From IMCC2047 sp041395865 (lineage in GTDB: Bacteria; Pseudomonadota; Gammaproteobacteria; Pseudomonadales; IMCC2047), in the NCBI GenBank assembly GCA_041395865.1, contig JAWKZQ010000001.1:1-64000 (forward strand): a stretch of 64,000 bases of DNA. The letters run 5' to 3'. Every line of letters begins with the position of its first letter. The stretch's first letter is position 1. Below, in pieces: positions 8,982 to 17,832 of this stretch. Below the pieces are notes generated by a model. The model saw only the letters and a list, made by a program, of their open reading frames with translations. It was not told the DNA's origin and searched no databases. The translations under genes were made by a program, and so were the position numbers.

Positions 8982-9403
8982 TGCTCTGGATTAAAGCCTT
9001 TCACATCATAGCCGTGGTCTGCTGGTTTGCCGGCCTTTTCTATATGCCTCGCCTGTTCGTTTATCACAGCATGAGCAAAGACGACATCAGCCGGGAACGC
9101 TTCAAGGTAATGGAGCGGAAACTCTACCGCGGTATCATGATGCCCTCAATGATCGCCACCCTTGGCCTTGGCAGCTGGCTGGCTGCGCTCAACTGGCAAG
9201 CTTATACCCAGCAATACTGGCTGATGATAAAAATCATCCTGGTTGCGATTCTGGTGGGTTACCACTTCATGTGCGGCGCCTACCGCAAAAAATTCCTGCA
9301 GGAGACGGTACAACCGGGGCATATTTTTTTCCGCTGGTTTAACGAGTTTCCGGTACTTATTTTGGTTGCGGTCGTGATTTTGGCCGTTGTTCGCCCCATT
9401 TAA
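8981..9403 (+). CDS. hemJ: Protoporphyrinogen oxidase HemJ
   Basis: Membrane haem-biosynthesis enzyme converting protoporphyrinogen IX to protoporphyrin IX. The 140-residue product has four hydrophobic helices and the conserved N-terminal histidine in WIKAFHIIAVVCWFAGLFY, plus the MIKIILV lysine region needed for activity in the family. It starts on the stop codon of the ClC gene (TAATG) and is followed 20 nt later by hemL, so haem synthesis genes are coupled here. Confidence 0.9.
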   Translation: MLWIKAFHIIAVVCWFAGLFYMPRLFVYHSMSKDDISRERFKVMERKLYRGIMMPSMIATLGLGSWLAALNWQAYTQQYWLMIKIILVAILVGYHFMCGAYRKKFLQETVQPGHIFFRWFNEFPVLILVAVVILAVVRPI

Positions 9404-9423
9404 TGCTTTAAGAGATTTTATTA

Positions 9424-10707
9424 ATGTCCCGATCTGAAGAACTTTTCCAACAGGCCCAGCAATTCATCCCCGGCGGCGTCAATTCGCCGGTTCGTGCGTT
9501 TAAAGCCGTGGGCGGCACCCCGTTGTTTATCGACCATGCAGAGGGCGCCTACATCTACGACGCTGACGGCAAACGCTATATCGATTACGTACAATCCTGG
9601 GGCCCCATGATTCTTGGCCACAACCACCCCGGCGTTCGCCAGGCTGTTATCGACGAAGTCTACAAAGGCCTCAGCTTTGGCGCGCCCACAGAAATTGAAA
9701 CCGTTTTGGCGGCGCGTATCTGCGACATCATGCCTGTCATGGATCTGGTTCGCTTCGTCAACTCCGGTACCGAAGCCACCATGAGCGCGATCCGTCTGGC
9801 TCGCGGTTACACGGGGCGCGATAAAATTGTCAAATTCGAAGGCTGTTACCACGGCCATTCCGATTCACTGCTGGTAAAAGCCGGCTCTGGCGCACTGACA
9901 CTTGGCGTACCCACTTCGCCCGGCGTGCCAGCCAGTCTCGCCGAACACACCATCACCCTAACCTACAACGACCTGGACAACGTTAAGGAAGCCTTCGCCC
10001 AGATTGGCGAAGAAATCGCCTGTATTATCGTCGAGCCGGTCGCCGGTAATATGAACTGTGTGCCCCCCGTTCCTGGTTTCCTCGAAGGGTTACGGGAAAT
10101 CTGCGACCAATTCGGTACCCTATTGATTTTGGATGAGGTCATGAGCGGTTTTCGTCTTGGCCTGCAGGGCGCCCAGGGTTACTACGGCATCAAGCCCGAT
10201 CTCACCACCCTCGGCAAAGTCATTGGCGGCGGCATGCCGGTTGGCGCTTTCGGCGGTAAACGTGAAATCATGGAACAGATTGCGCCGCTCGGCCCTGTGT
10301 ATCAGGCTGGCACCCTCTCGGGCAACCCAGTTGCCATGGCCGCAGGCCTCGCCTGCCTGGATGCAATCAGCCAGCCCGGATTCTATGAGCCCATTTTCGC
10401 TCGCACGACCCGGCTTGCGGAAGGGCTGGAGGAACTCGCCTCAATCGCCGCGATTCCCTTCACAACCAACCATGTCGGCAGCATGATCGGCGGCTTCTTT
10501 ACTGACCACCATCCGGTCACAAACTTCCAACAGGTCATGGCCGGCGATACCAACCGTTTCAATCAGTTCTTCCACGGCATGCTTGAAGAGGGTGTTTACC
10601 TGGCGCCAGCCTGTTATGAAACCGGCTTTATGTCGGCCGCGCACAGCGACGAAGATATTGAAGAAACGTTAGCGGCTGCAGACCGGGTTTTTCAACGCTT
10701 GAAATAA
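9424..10707 (+). CDS. hemL: Glutamate-1-semialdehyde 2,1-aminomutase
   Basis: PLP enzyme forming 5-aminolevulinate for haem synthesis in the C5 pathway. The 427-residue sequence has the class III aminotransferase signature, with the PLP lysine in TTLGKVIGGGMPVGAFGG, the LILDEVMSGFR metal/PLP segment, and the family hallmark FVNSGTEATMSAIRLARG. Length is normal. It is the third gene of a rightward group (ClC, hemJ, hemL) and ends facing the cytochrome P460 gene. Confidence 0.97.
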   Translation: MSRSEELFQQAQQFIPGGVNSPVRAFKAVGGTPLFIDHAEGAYIYDADGKRYIDYVQSWGPMILGHNHPGVRQAVIDEVYKGLSFGAPTEIETVLAARICDIMPVMDLVRFVNSGTEATMSAIRLARGYTGRDKIVKFEGCYHGHSDSLLVKAGSGALTLGVPTSPGVPASLAEHTITLTYNDLDNVKEAFAQIGEEIACIIVEPVAGNMNCVPPVPGFLEGLREICDQFGTLLILDEVMSGFRLGLQGAQGYYGIKPDLTTLGKVIGGGMPVGAFGGKREIMEQIAPLGPVYQAGTLSGNPVAMAAGLACLDAISQPGFYEPIFARTTRLAEGLEELASIAAIPFTTNHVGSMIGGFFTDHHPVTNFQQVMAGDTNRFNQFFHGMLEEGVYLAPACYETGFMSAAHSDEDIEETLAAADRVFQRLK

Positions 10708-10766
10708 TGGTTGGCCGCCCTTAACACGCACGATGCTAAAGGCGGCACCATGCATACCAAAAAGGA

Positions 10767-10806
10767 TGTTACCCGGGCTTCAGGAGCTGAAATAACCCGG
10801 GTAACA
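10767..10806 (-). terminator. Rho-independent terminator of the P460 gene
   Basis: Perfect 11-bp inverted repeat (left arm 10767-10777, right arm 10796-10806, core ACCCGGGT) with an 18-nt loop. Read leftward it is followed within 2 nt by a T-rich run (CTTTTTGG), so it should end the cytochrome P460 transcript; it may also stop hemL read-through from the other side. Confidence 0.65.
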
Positions 10807-10816
10807 CCATCAAACA

Positions 10817-11386
10817 CTACTTGTTGAGAGTCGGGTACCCCTCAATGTACACCCAGTCTGTTTTCTTGGCTGGCGTATGGCAGCCTAGACAGTCATTCTG
10901 GTAATCCGTAGAAACATTCACCGCACTACCTGGCTTAAACAGCGCCCAACCCCAGCCATCGCCCCATTGGGCAGAGTCGGCAAAACGGTTTTGACTGTCC
11001 TTTACCATGACGAAAGTCTGCAGTATTTTACCCGTCGCTCGATTAACCCCTTTCCCGGTAGTGTAATCAGCCGCTTCCGCCGAACGCAGCTCCTTTACCA
11101 GTACTGCGCCATCGGGAAACATGCCTGTTTTTCGATACGCTTCCACCGCTTCACGTTGCGCATAGACATCGTGAAAACCTGCCGCGCCTCCCTCAGGAAC
11201 AAACCAGCTACCCAGATGCGCCATCTCTTGACGGAAATCTTCCGGCAGTGAAATCTGCCCCTTGTCAGACACCCAGGGCGACAAACCGGTTGCCATACCC
11301 GTCATTGAATCGGCCAACACTTGGCCTGTTAATACCGAAAGCCCCGCTGTCGCGGCCAGCGCACAACCTTTTAACCATTTAAACAT
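10817..11386 (-). CDS. Secreted cytochrome P460 family protein (copy 1)
   Basis: Exported c-type haem protein of the cytochrome P460 family. Seen: signal peptide (LKGCALAATAGLSVLTGQVLA), the P460-family core with LGSWFVPEG, MFPDGAVLVKELR and WGDGWGWALF, and one haem-attachment motif CLGCH near the C-terminus. Known P460 enzymes carry a c-haem cross-linked to a lysine and oxidise hydroxylamine; the conserved VKE lysine is the likely candidate here, by inference. The ATG at MFKWLKG is chosen because AAGGAG lies 9 nt before it. A TetR gene is divergent, with a palindrome between. It is a clear paralogue of the protein at 51767. Confidence 0.85.
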   Translation of the reverse strand: MFKWLKGCALAATAGLSVLTGQVLADSMTGMATGLSPWVSDKGQISLPEDFRQEMAHLGSWFVPEGGAAGFHDVYAQREAVEAYRKTGMFPDGAVLVKELRSAEAADYTTGKGVNRATGKILQTFVMVKDSQNRFADSAQWGDGWGWALFKPGSAVNVSTDYQNDCLGCHTPAKKTDWVYIEGYPTLNK

Positions 11387-11415
11387 TACGCATTTCTCCT
11401 TGGACAAGCCGAAAC

Positions 11416-11439
11416 AAAGTATACCGATCTGTATACTTT
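11416..11439. promoter_or_regulatory. Palindromic operator, probable TetR binding site
   Basis: Perfect 9-bp arms AAAGTATAC (11416-11424) and GTATACTTT (11431-11439) around the spacer CGATCT; inside the spacer G-C and A-T also pair, leaving one mismatch in 24 bp. It lies about 30 bp upstream of the P460 start and on the P460 side of the divergent tetR gene, the classic position for a TetR-family operator. A weak leftward promoter (TTGAAA, 17 nt, TAGTCT) ends just before it. For tetR a perfect TATAAT lies at 11498-11503. Confidence 0.75.
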
Positions 11440-11561
11440 AAGAAAGACTAATCCCTAACCATTAAAATTTCAAACCATTTTTTACAGACAAATCGGCTAT
11501 AATTACAAAAATACGCCTAAAACAGGCTAAACAGCTTGGTTTATTTTTATGGATCCGGATC

Positions 11562-12140
11562 ATGCCAGCCCTTTCAAAACGCGACCAACTCATCCACACG
11601 GCCCTTGAACTTTTCAACCAACACGGTTTTCACGCAACCGGCATCGACCTGATTGCCAAAGAATCAGGTGTTACCAAAAAAACGTTGTATTCCCATTTCG
11701 GCAGCAAAGACGACCTGATTGTCGCAACCCTGCGCGAGCTGGACGTCCAGTCACGCAGCTATTTTCTGAAGCATGTTAACGAGGCAGGAAACGATCCCAG
11801 GCGAAGACTGCTTGCCATATTTGACGCAGCCGCCTGCTGGTTCAGGGAGCAGAATTTTTTTGGCTGCACCTTCATCAATGCCATTGGCGAATATGCCGAA
11901 GGCAACCTGAGCATTCGTCAGGTCTGTGCAGAATACAAACGGCTGGGCCGGGAATTTATCAAGGGCCTGTGTGAACAGGCTGGGGCTCCGGATCCCCAGG
12001 CGTTGGCAGACGAGTTGTCGATATTACTGGAGGGTGCGATTGTAACCGCCCAGGTCTCCCCCCAGGTTGACGCAGCCAGCATCGCCAAGCGCGCCGCCAG
12101 CGTATTACTGGAGCACGCCCTGGAAAGAACCCCAACCTAG
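11562..12140 (+). CDS. TetR/AcrR family transcriptional regulator
   Basis: 192-residue repressor-type protein. The N-terminal helix-turn-helix is standard (ATGIDLIAKESGVTKKTLYSHFGSKDDLI, residues about 27-55); the C-terminal ligand domain contains four cysteines (AACWF, FGCTF, QVCAEY, GLCEQ), so a thiol-reactive ligand as in NemR is possible but unproven. It is divergent from cytochrome P460 copy 1, with a 24-bp palindrome in between, so it very likely controls that gene. Its stop overlaps the stop of the TPR lipoprotein gene. Confidence 0.88.
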   Translation: MPALSKRDQLIHTALELFNQHGFHATGIDLIAKESGVTKKTLYSHFGSKDDLIVATLRELDVQSRSYFLKHVNEAGNDPRRRLLAIFDAAACWFREQNFFGCTFINAIGEYAEGNLSIRQVCAEYKRLGREFIKGLCEQAGAPDPQALADELSILLEGAIVTAQVSPQVDAASIAKRAASVLLEHALERTPT

Positions 12141-12616
12141 TTGGATTGCGCGGCCTTCTGGGCGCGCGCCATCAGCGAGCGACTGTTTGCCAACAAATCG
12201 TTATCGCCGGCCGCCAGGGAAATGGCCTTGCGACACAGTTGTTCGGCCTGATGGTAGTTGGCCTGTAAATAGCGCACCTGCGCCAACTGGTAGTACAGGC
12301 TACCGTCACGCGGAGATATGCGAATAGCCCTTTCCAGGGAGCCGGCCGCTCCCACGTAATCGCCACGCTGGGTTTGCTGCTCGGCACTACCCAGCAGCGA
12401 CAGCACAGCATGATTGCTGTTATTGCCCGGTGCCGGCGCAACAGGCTCAAATTCATTGTCGCTCGCTGACGGGTAAGTACCGGACTGCGGCGTTACTGTG
12501 TTTGTCTGCCCTGCATCAACCACCGGGACATTGGTATTCTCAACCGTACTGGCGCAGCCGACGATCATCAACATGGCCCCAGCCAGAAAAACAGCACTTA
12601 CTTTTTTCACACCCAT
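12137..12616 (-). CDS. TPR-repeat lipoprotein
   Basis: 159-residue lipoprotein: the signal peptide ends in the lipobox MIVGC-A, followed by a Pro/Thr/Asn-rich linker and then two to three tetratricopeptide repeats (AVLSLLGSAEQQTQRGDYVGAA, SLYYQLAQVRYLQANYHQAE). It starts 17 nt after the stop of mrcB on the same strand, and small TPR lipoproteins are known to regulate class A PBPs (for example LpoA/LpoB-type activators), so a role as PBP1b partner is plausible but inferred from position. Confidence 0.8.
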   Translation of the reverse strand: MGVKKVSAVFLAGAMLMIVGCASTVENTNVPVVDAGQTNTVTPQSGTYPSASDNEFEPVAPAPGNNSNHAVLSLLGSAEQQTQRGDYVGAAGSLERAIRISPRDGSLYYQLAQVRYLQANYHQAEQLCRKAISLAAGDNDLLANSRSLMARAQKAAQSN

Positions 12617-12633
12617 CCCCCCTAAACGACACT

Positions 12634-14994
12634 CTAAAACCAGGACTTAATCCAGTTTCCGACACGCTCTCCCGGCGAGCAGCTGACCTTGCTCTGCGGC
12701 TCCGAACCTTTAATAAAAGGCACCTGCCGCGCACCTTCGCAGAGTTTACCACTGCGCGAGCCCGTTTCATCGTCGACCCAGAGATAATTAATATTTTCCG
12801 GCACAGCGCCTACAAAGGAATGGGGGTGAATACGCAACATCAGACTCTGCCAGACCTTCAAAGCCCCCGTACTACCGGAAAGACCTAACGGCGAATTGTC
12901 GTCATTACCGAGCCAGACCACCGCCAAGCGATCCCCGGTAAAGCCGGCAAACCAACTGTCCCTCAGATCATCCGTGGTGCCCGTTTTACCGGCAATACCG
13001 AGATTTTCCGGCAGGCTCCCGTAAACAGAGCGTCCGGTCCCCTCACGCATGGTTTCCTGTAGCGCGTAATACAGAAGATGAACGGCATCCGGGTCCACAC
13101 GCTGCTCTAACTGCAGGGGATAACGGTTGAGCGGTTCGCCTTCGGCCGTAGAGACAGCGCGAATAGCCCGCAACGGTGTATCAAAGCCGCCTGCAGCAAT
13201 GGTCTGGTACATCGAGGCGACCTCCAGCGGCGACAACGCCACAGCACCAAGCATAACCGAGGGATAAGCCGGCAGCGGGCGCTCGACGCCCAGTTTCCGG
13301 ATCGTCTCCATCACGTTCGGCACCCCAAGTTCCATACCCAATCGCGCAGTTGCCTGGTTATAGGAGTGCGCCAGCGCCCGGTGCAAGGGAACGTTCCCGT
13401 GGTCTTTTTTATCCGCATTGCGCGGCTCCCAGACATCGCCATTTTCCAGCTCAATGGTAATGGGTCCATCGTCGAGCAATGTGGTTAACTGGTAGCGCTC
13501 GGGCTGTGCAAGCGCGGTGAGATAGACCGCCGGTTTAATCACGGAGCCGACGGGGCGAACCGCATCCAGCGCCCGGTTAAAACCTGAGTACTTGGTATCC
13601 TTACCGCCCACCAGCGCCAACACCTCTCCCGTGTCGGTACTGGTGACAACCAGCGCACCCTCCAACTTATCCAGCTTCTGCCCATACTGGCTTCTTAACC
13701 GCTTGGCCGTAGCGCTAAGGGACAATTCCGCATCGCGCTGTACCAGTGGGTCAAGGCTGGTAAAAATACGCAGCCCCTCGCTGGTCAGGTCCTCCGCCCG
13801 GTAATCGCGCTGCAGCTGCCGGCGCACCAGGTCAATGTAGGCCGGGTACACTGCCTCGGAGTAGGATGACTTGGCGGCCACCTCAAGCGGCATGGCTTTG
13901 GCGGCATTCGCCTCCTTCTCGGTAATCAGGCCATCCTCGGCCAGCATACCCAGCACCAGGTTGCGTCGGGCCAGCGCCCGTTCGGGATGGCGGCGTGGAT
14001 TATAGTAGGACGGCCCCTTCACCAGCGACACCAGCAACGCGGCCTGGTGCAGGTTCAGCTCACTGATCGAGCGGCCAAAGTAATACTGGCTACCGAGCCC
14101 AAAACCATGGACAGCACGGCTTCCAGCCTGCCCCAGGTACACCTCATTCAAGTAGGCCTCAAGAATTTCATCCTTTCCGTAGTGGGCATCCAGCAGGATC
14201 GCCATGATAGCTTCGGTACCCTTGCGAAGCAGGCTGCGCTCACTACTCAAATAAAAATTTTTCACCAGTTGCTGCGTCAGGGTACTGCCCCCCTGCACGG
14301 CTCGTCCCGCTTTGGTATTGGCCCACAAAGCACGAGCGATAGATTTGGGGGAAACCCCATGATGCGAATAAAAGTTCTTATCCTCGACGGTGACCAGCGC
14401 ATCAACCAGGAACTGGGGCACATCTTCCAGCTGGATAAGCAAGCGGTCCTCATTGTGTGACGGGTAAATGCCGCCGACCAGCAAGGGCTCAAGACTGAAC
14501 AGGCCGGTACCGGGCTGACCCGTTTCAAGGGCAGACAAGGCACCCCCTTCCACTGTCAGGCTGACACGTTGCGCCGGCACCGCCTCATCCCAGAACCGGA
14601 AACTGCGGGTATAAATATCCAGGCGGTTGCCGGATAACACGTATTGTCCGGGCTTGGTGAGCTGGAAGCGTTTTCGGTAACCCAGCATATTCAACTCGGC
14701 CTGCACATCGCGCAAATCCAGCTGCCGTCCGACATACAGTTCCAGCGGGCGTGCATAAACCTGCGCCGGCAGCGACCAGCGCTTGCCTTCAAACTTATTG
14801 GTCACCCAGGCATCCAGGTAAACCACCAGTCCGGTCACCAATAACACAACGACCAGGGCAGTTTTAAACAACAGCCCGCGCCACAGGGAGGACGTTTTTT
14901 TACCTTTTCGAGCCGGAGCCTTTCGAGATTTAGGTTGCGCTGTTTTACCCTTAGCAGGTTTTTTCGGGGCTTTACTCGCTTTCTTTTGAACCAT
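12634..14994 (-). CDS. mrcB: Penicillin-binding protein 1B
   Basis: Bifunctional class A PBP that polymerises and cross-links peptidoglycan at the inner membrane. The 786-residue protein has a Lys/Pro/Ala-rich cytoplasmic tail, one transmembrane helix, a UB2H-like region, the GT51 domain (EDKNFYSHHGVSPKSIARA, GGSTLTQQLVKN) and the transpeptidase domain with SVIK, SYN and KTGTT motifs. The length and the UB2H-like segment favour PBP1B over PBP1A. A TPR lipoprotein gene follows 17 nt downstream. Confidence 0.94.
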   Translation of the reverse strand: MVQKKASKAPKKPAKGKTAQPKSRKAPARKGKKTSSLWRGLLFKTALVVVLLVTGLVVYLDAWVTNKFEGKRWSLPAQVYARPLELYVGRQLDLRDVQAELNMLGYRKRFQLTKPGQYVLSGNRLDIYTRSFRFWDEAVPAQRVSLTVEGGALSALETGQPGTGLFSLEPLLVGGIYPSHNEDRLLIQLEDVPQFLVDALVTVEDKNFYSHHGVSPKSIARALWANTKAGRAVQGGSTLTQQLVKNFYLSSERSLLRKGTEAIMAILLDAHYGKDEILEAYLNEVYLGQAGSRAVHGFGLGSQYYFGRSISELNLHQAALLVSLVKGPSYYNPRRHPERALARRNLVLGMLAEDGLITEKEANAAKAMPLEVAAKSSYSEAVYPAYIDLVRRQLQRDYRAEDLTSEGLRIFTSLDPLVQRDAELSLSATAKRLRSQYGQKLDKLEGALVVTSTDTGEVLALVGGKDTKYSGFNRALDAVRPVGSVIKPAVYLTALAQPERYQLTTLLDDGPITIELENGDVWEPRNADKKDHGNVPLHRALAHSYNQATARLGMELGVPNVMETIRKLGVERPLPAYPSVMLGAVALSPLEVASMYQTIAAGGFDTPLRAIRAVSTAEGEPLNRYPLQLEQRVDPDAVHLLYYALQETMREGTGRSVYGSLPENLGIAGKTGTTDDLRDSWFAGFTGDRLAVVWLGNDDNSPLGLSGSTGALKVWQSLMLRIHPHSFVGAVPENINYLWVDDETGSRSGKLCEGARQVPFIKGSEPQSKVSCSPGERVGNWIKSWF

Positions 14995-15082
14995 GGATGC
15001 GTCAAATGATAAATAGTGAAAATAAAATAACGGGTGTTAGACTACCCACCCTTGATTAGTGCCTTAAAAAGTGGAGAACTCT

Positions 15083-16651
15083 GTGAGCCAAGCTCTGTTA
15101 CAAGCCCTGCAAAATCCAGCCCTGTTCGATCATAAAGTGGAATCGTTCCAACTTATCGAGACACATATTTCGTGGGTCATTCTAACAGGCTCCTATGCCT
15201 ATAAAATTAAAAAACCCATGGATTTCGGCTTCCTGGATTTCACCACCCTGGAAAAGCGCAAACATTTCTGTGAAGAGGAGCTACGGCTCAACCGCCGCCT
15301 GGCACCCGAGCTGTACCTGGAGCTGCTCCCCCTTTACGGTGACGAGCAGTCTCCCAGTTTCAATGGTAACGGCGAGGTACAGGAATACGTCATTAAAATG
15401 CGCCAATTCAGCCAGGACAACCTGCTCAACAACCTGTTGGCCGCGGGCAAACTGACACCGGATCATATCAACGAGGTAGCCGTTCAGGTTGCCGACTTCC
15501 ATGCCCATACCGAAGTTGCAGGCGCCGACACCCGTTTCGGCACCCCAGAACAGGTCGTGTTTCCTGTGCAGCAGAACTTCGACCAGATTCGACCGCTGCT
15601 GACGGAAAAAGCCGATTTGCAGCAACTCGAGCAAATCGAAGCCTGGGCACAGGATACCTTCACACTGCTGACTCCCGCCTTCGAGCAACGCAAGGCAGAG
15701 GGGAAAATCCGCGCCTGCCATGGCGATCTGCACCTCGGCAACATCACCCTTTTCGAAGATAAGATCCGTCTTTTCGACTGCATCGAATTTAACGATGACT
15801 TTTACTGGATCGACGTCATGCGCGAAGCCGCATTTTTCGTGATGGACCTCGAGGATCGCGGCGAAGATTATTTTGCCAACCAGTTCCTCAACGCCTACCT
15901 GGAACTCACCGGCGATTACGCAGGACTGAAGCTGCTGAATTTCTACAAAGCCTATTACGCCATGGTGCGCGCCAAGGTGGGCCTGTTCCGTCTGTTCGAC
16001 GAGAACATCAGTGACGCAGACCGCGAGGCGGTGCTCAAACAGTACCGCAGTTACACCGGGCTGGCCGAGCACTATATGGAAATCCCCTGCCCCTGCCTGA
16101 TCCTGATGCACGGTTTTTCCGGTTCAGGGAAATCCACCGTCGGCAATACCCTGATGGAGCACCTGCACCTGATCCGGTTGCGTTCCGACGTGGTGCGCAA
16201 GCAGCTATTCGGTGAGCAGTCAGGCGGCAATAAAGATGATCTCGACGCCGGAATTTATTCAAGGGAAGCCAGCGACAAAACCTTCCAGATGTTACGCGAC
16301 ACCGCCGAAATCATTCTGAAAAGCGGCCACTCCGTGCTGGTGGATGCGACTTTCCTGAAGGCCGGTTACCGCGACCTGTTTCACGAACTTTGCGAACAAC
16401 ACGCGGTAGCCCTGCAAATTGTCGCCTGCTCTTTGGATGATGCCGTTATCCGCGAGCGACTGGAGGCAAGGGAAAAAGCGGGGATCGACGTGTCAGACGC
16501 CACCGTCAAGGTCTACGAAGCGCAGCTGGCCTCAGCAGACCCTTTAACTGACCATGAAGAACAGCATACCCTGCACATCAATACCGCAGAGCAGGTCGCC
16601 GTAAACACCTTCATTGACAGGCTGGATCGCTGGGTTTACAGAAACAGCTAG
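15083..16651 (+). CDS. Fusion of APH-like kinase and P-loop kinase (AAA family)
   Basis: 522-residue two-domain protein known in many proteobacteria but of undefined function. Residues 1-330 resemble aminoglycoside phosphotransferase kinases (LTGSYAYKIKKP, Brenner-type CHGDLHLGNITLF and LFDCIEFND). Residues 345-520 form a zeta-toxin/nucleotide-kinase-like P-loop domain with Walker A HGFSGSGKST. The start is GTG at 15083, which has GGAG at 6 nt; an upstream GTG at 15071 has no ribosome-binding site. Its stop overlaps the stop of the CDGSH gene. Substrate unknown. Confidence 0.85.
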   Translation: MSQALLQALQNPALFDHKVESFQLIETHISWVILTGSYAYKIKKPMDFGFLDFTTLEKRKHFCEEELRLNRRLAPELYLELLPLYGDEQSPSFNGNGEVQEYVIKMRQFSQDNLLNNLLAAGKLTPDHINEVAVQVADFHAHTEVAGADTRFGTPEQVVFPVQQNFDQIRPLLTEKADLQQLEQIEAWAQDTFTLLTPAFEQRKAEGKIRACHGDLHLGNITLFEDKIRLFDCIEFNDDFYWIDVMREAAFFVMDLEDRGEDYFANQFLNAYLELTGDYAGLKLLNFYKAYYAMVRAKVGLFRLFDENISDADREAVLKQYRSYTGLAEHYMEIPCPCLILMHGFSGSGKSTVGNTLMEHLHLIRLRSDVVRKQLFGEQSGGNKDDLDAGIYSREASDKTFQMLRDTAEIILKSGHSVLVDATFLKAGYRDLFHELCEQHAVALQIVACSLDDAVIRERLEAREKAGIDVSDATVKVYEAQLASADPLTDHEEQHTLHINTAEQVAVNTFIDRLDRWVYRNS

Positions 16652-16899
16652 CCCCCTGGCGTTAGTTTGCTGTGGCTGCCGTCGCACAGAGGCGGGTTCT
16701 TTGTGTGTTTGCAGCCACAGAAAAACACCCGACCGGTTTTTTCCGCGACATATTCGACCGGGGTAAAACCTGTATCCTTGTGCGAACCGTCGCAGAACGG
16801 CTGATTGGCACTGCGCCCACAGGCGCACCAAAAGTACTTCTTACCCGCCTCCACCTCAACGGCAAAGGGTGCTCTTCGGGCAATTTTAGGTTCCGGCAT
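16648..16899 (-). CDS. Tandem CDGSH iron-sulfur domain protein
   Basis: 83-residue small Fe-S protein with two CDGSH motifs: FWCACGRSANQPFCDGSH and FFCGCKHTKNPPLCDGSH. Each should hold one 2Fe-2S cluster with 3Cys-1His ligation, as in mitoNEET relatives. Bacterial tandem forms are of unknown role, probably redox or cluster transfer. ATG at 16899 is supported by AGGAG 6 nt upstream. The gene is tail-to-tail with the APH/AAA gene, sharing the CTAG of the two stops, and lies 17 nt downstream of the SDR gene on the same strand. Confidence 0.88.
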   Translation of the reverse strand: MPEPKIARRAPFAVEVEAGKKYFWCACGRSANQPFCDGSHKDTGFTPVEYVAEKTGRVFFCGCKHTKNPPLCDGSHSKLTPGG

Positions 16900-16916
16900 A
16901 GGCAACTCCTCAGGCG

Positions 16917-17726
16917 TTAAAGCCCCAGCTCACTGCGCCACTGCTTGTAAAGCTTGCGCTCAAACAGGGAAGGGAAAAACTTCCAGTAAAACCAGCTCGT
17001 TTTACTCATTTTCGAATGTATCACGATGCGTTTGTGGTGTTGGGCGCCATCGAAGATGGCATCGGCCAGTTCCTGGGGCGACGCCAGCTTCTTATCGGGC
17101 GAGACCGGAATACTGGTAATATGCCCATCGCCGGCCAGCATGCTCTTATGCATCTCAGTGGCCGTGGCTCCCGGACAGACGATCATCACGTGAACCCCTT
17201 TTTCCTTGAGTTCGACACGCAATGATTCAAAAAGCCCATGCAACGCATGTTTACTGGCACTGTAGCCGACCCGCCCGATCATGGGCGCAAAGCCTCCGGT
17301 GCTGGAAAGGGTAATAATCATTCCCCGACGCTCGATCAATGAGTTCAGCGCTGCCTTGGTACAATGCAATGCACCGAAGTAATTCACCGCCATAACCTTT
17401 TCAAACACTGCCAGGTCGGTATGTTCAAAACTGCTACAGTGAGAAACGCCTGCATTGTTAATCAGCAGGTCAATGCCGCCAAAATGCTCAATCACCTGCT
17501 GCATCGCAGACTGGCACTGCTCAAAATCGGAAATATCGCAATTGATGCTCAGCACATCCGCACCTGAGCGCTCGATCTGGTTCTGCACGACCGGAAGCTG
17601 CTCGTCATCCACATCCACCAGTACGATTCGCGCGCCCGCCGACGCAAAACGCCAGGAAAGGGCTCGCCCGATACCGCCGGTGGCACCGGTCACGACAACA
17701 ACCTTGTGCTTGAAATCGACTTTCAT
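16917..17726 (-). CDS. Short-chain dehydrogenase/reductase
   Basis: Classical SDR oxidoreductase (269 aa): Rossmann motif TGATGGIGRALS at the N-terminus, NNAG in LLINNAGVSH, catalytic serine in TLSSTGGF and YSASK. The C-terminus is longer and basic (IVIHSKMSKTSWFYWKFFPSLFERKL), as in membrane-associated SDRs acting on lipids or retinol-like substrates. A strong AGGGGGG ribosome-binding site precedes the ATG. Substrate unknown. The CDGSH gene follows. Confidence 0.88.
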   Translation of the reverse strand: MKVDFKHKVVVVTGATGGIGRALSWRFASAGARIVLVDVDDEQLPVVQNQIERSGADVLSINCDISDFEQCQSAMQQVIEHFGGIDLLINNAGVSHCSSFEHTDLAVFEKVMAVNYFGALHCTKAALNSLIERRGMIITLSSTGGFAPMIGRVGYSASKHALHGLFESLRVELKEKGVHVMIVCPGATATEMHKSMLAGDGHITSIPVSPDKKLASPQELADAIFDGAQHHKRIVIHSKMSKTSWFYWKFFPSLFERKLYKQWRSELGL

Positions 17727-17832
17727 CTTCCCCCCTTAAACACACGACTTTTTTATTCTATGGAAAGATCGTGCGCGCATAAAATGATACTATCCGCTTT
17801 TTACGGCAAACAACATAACGACGAGGTGATTT

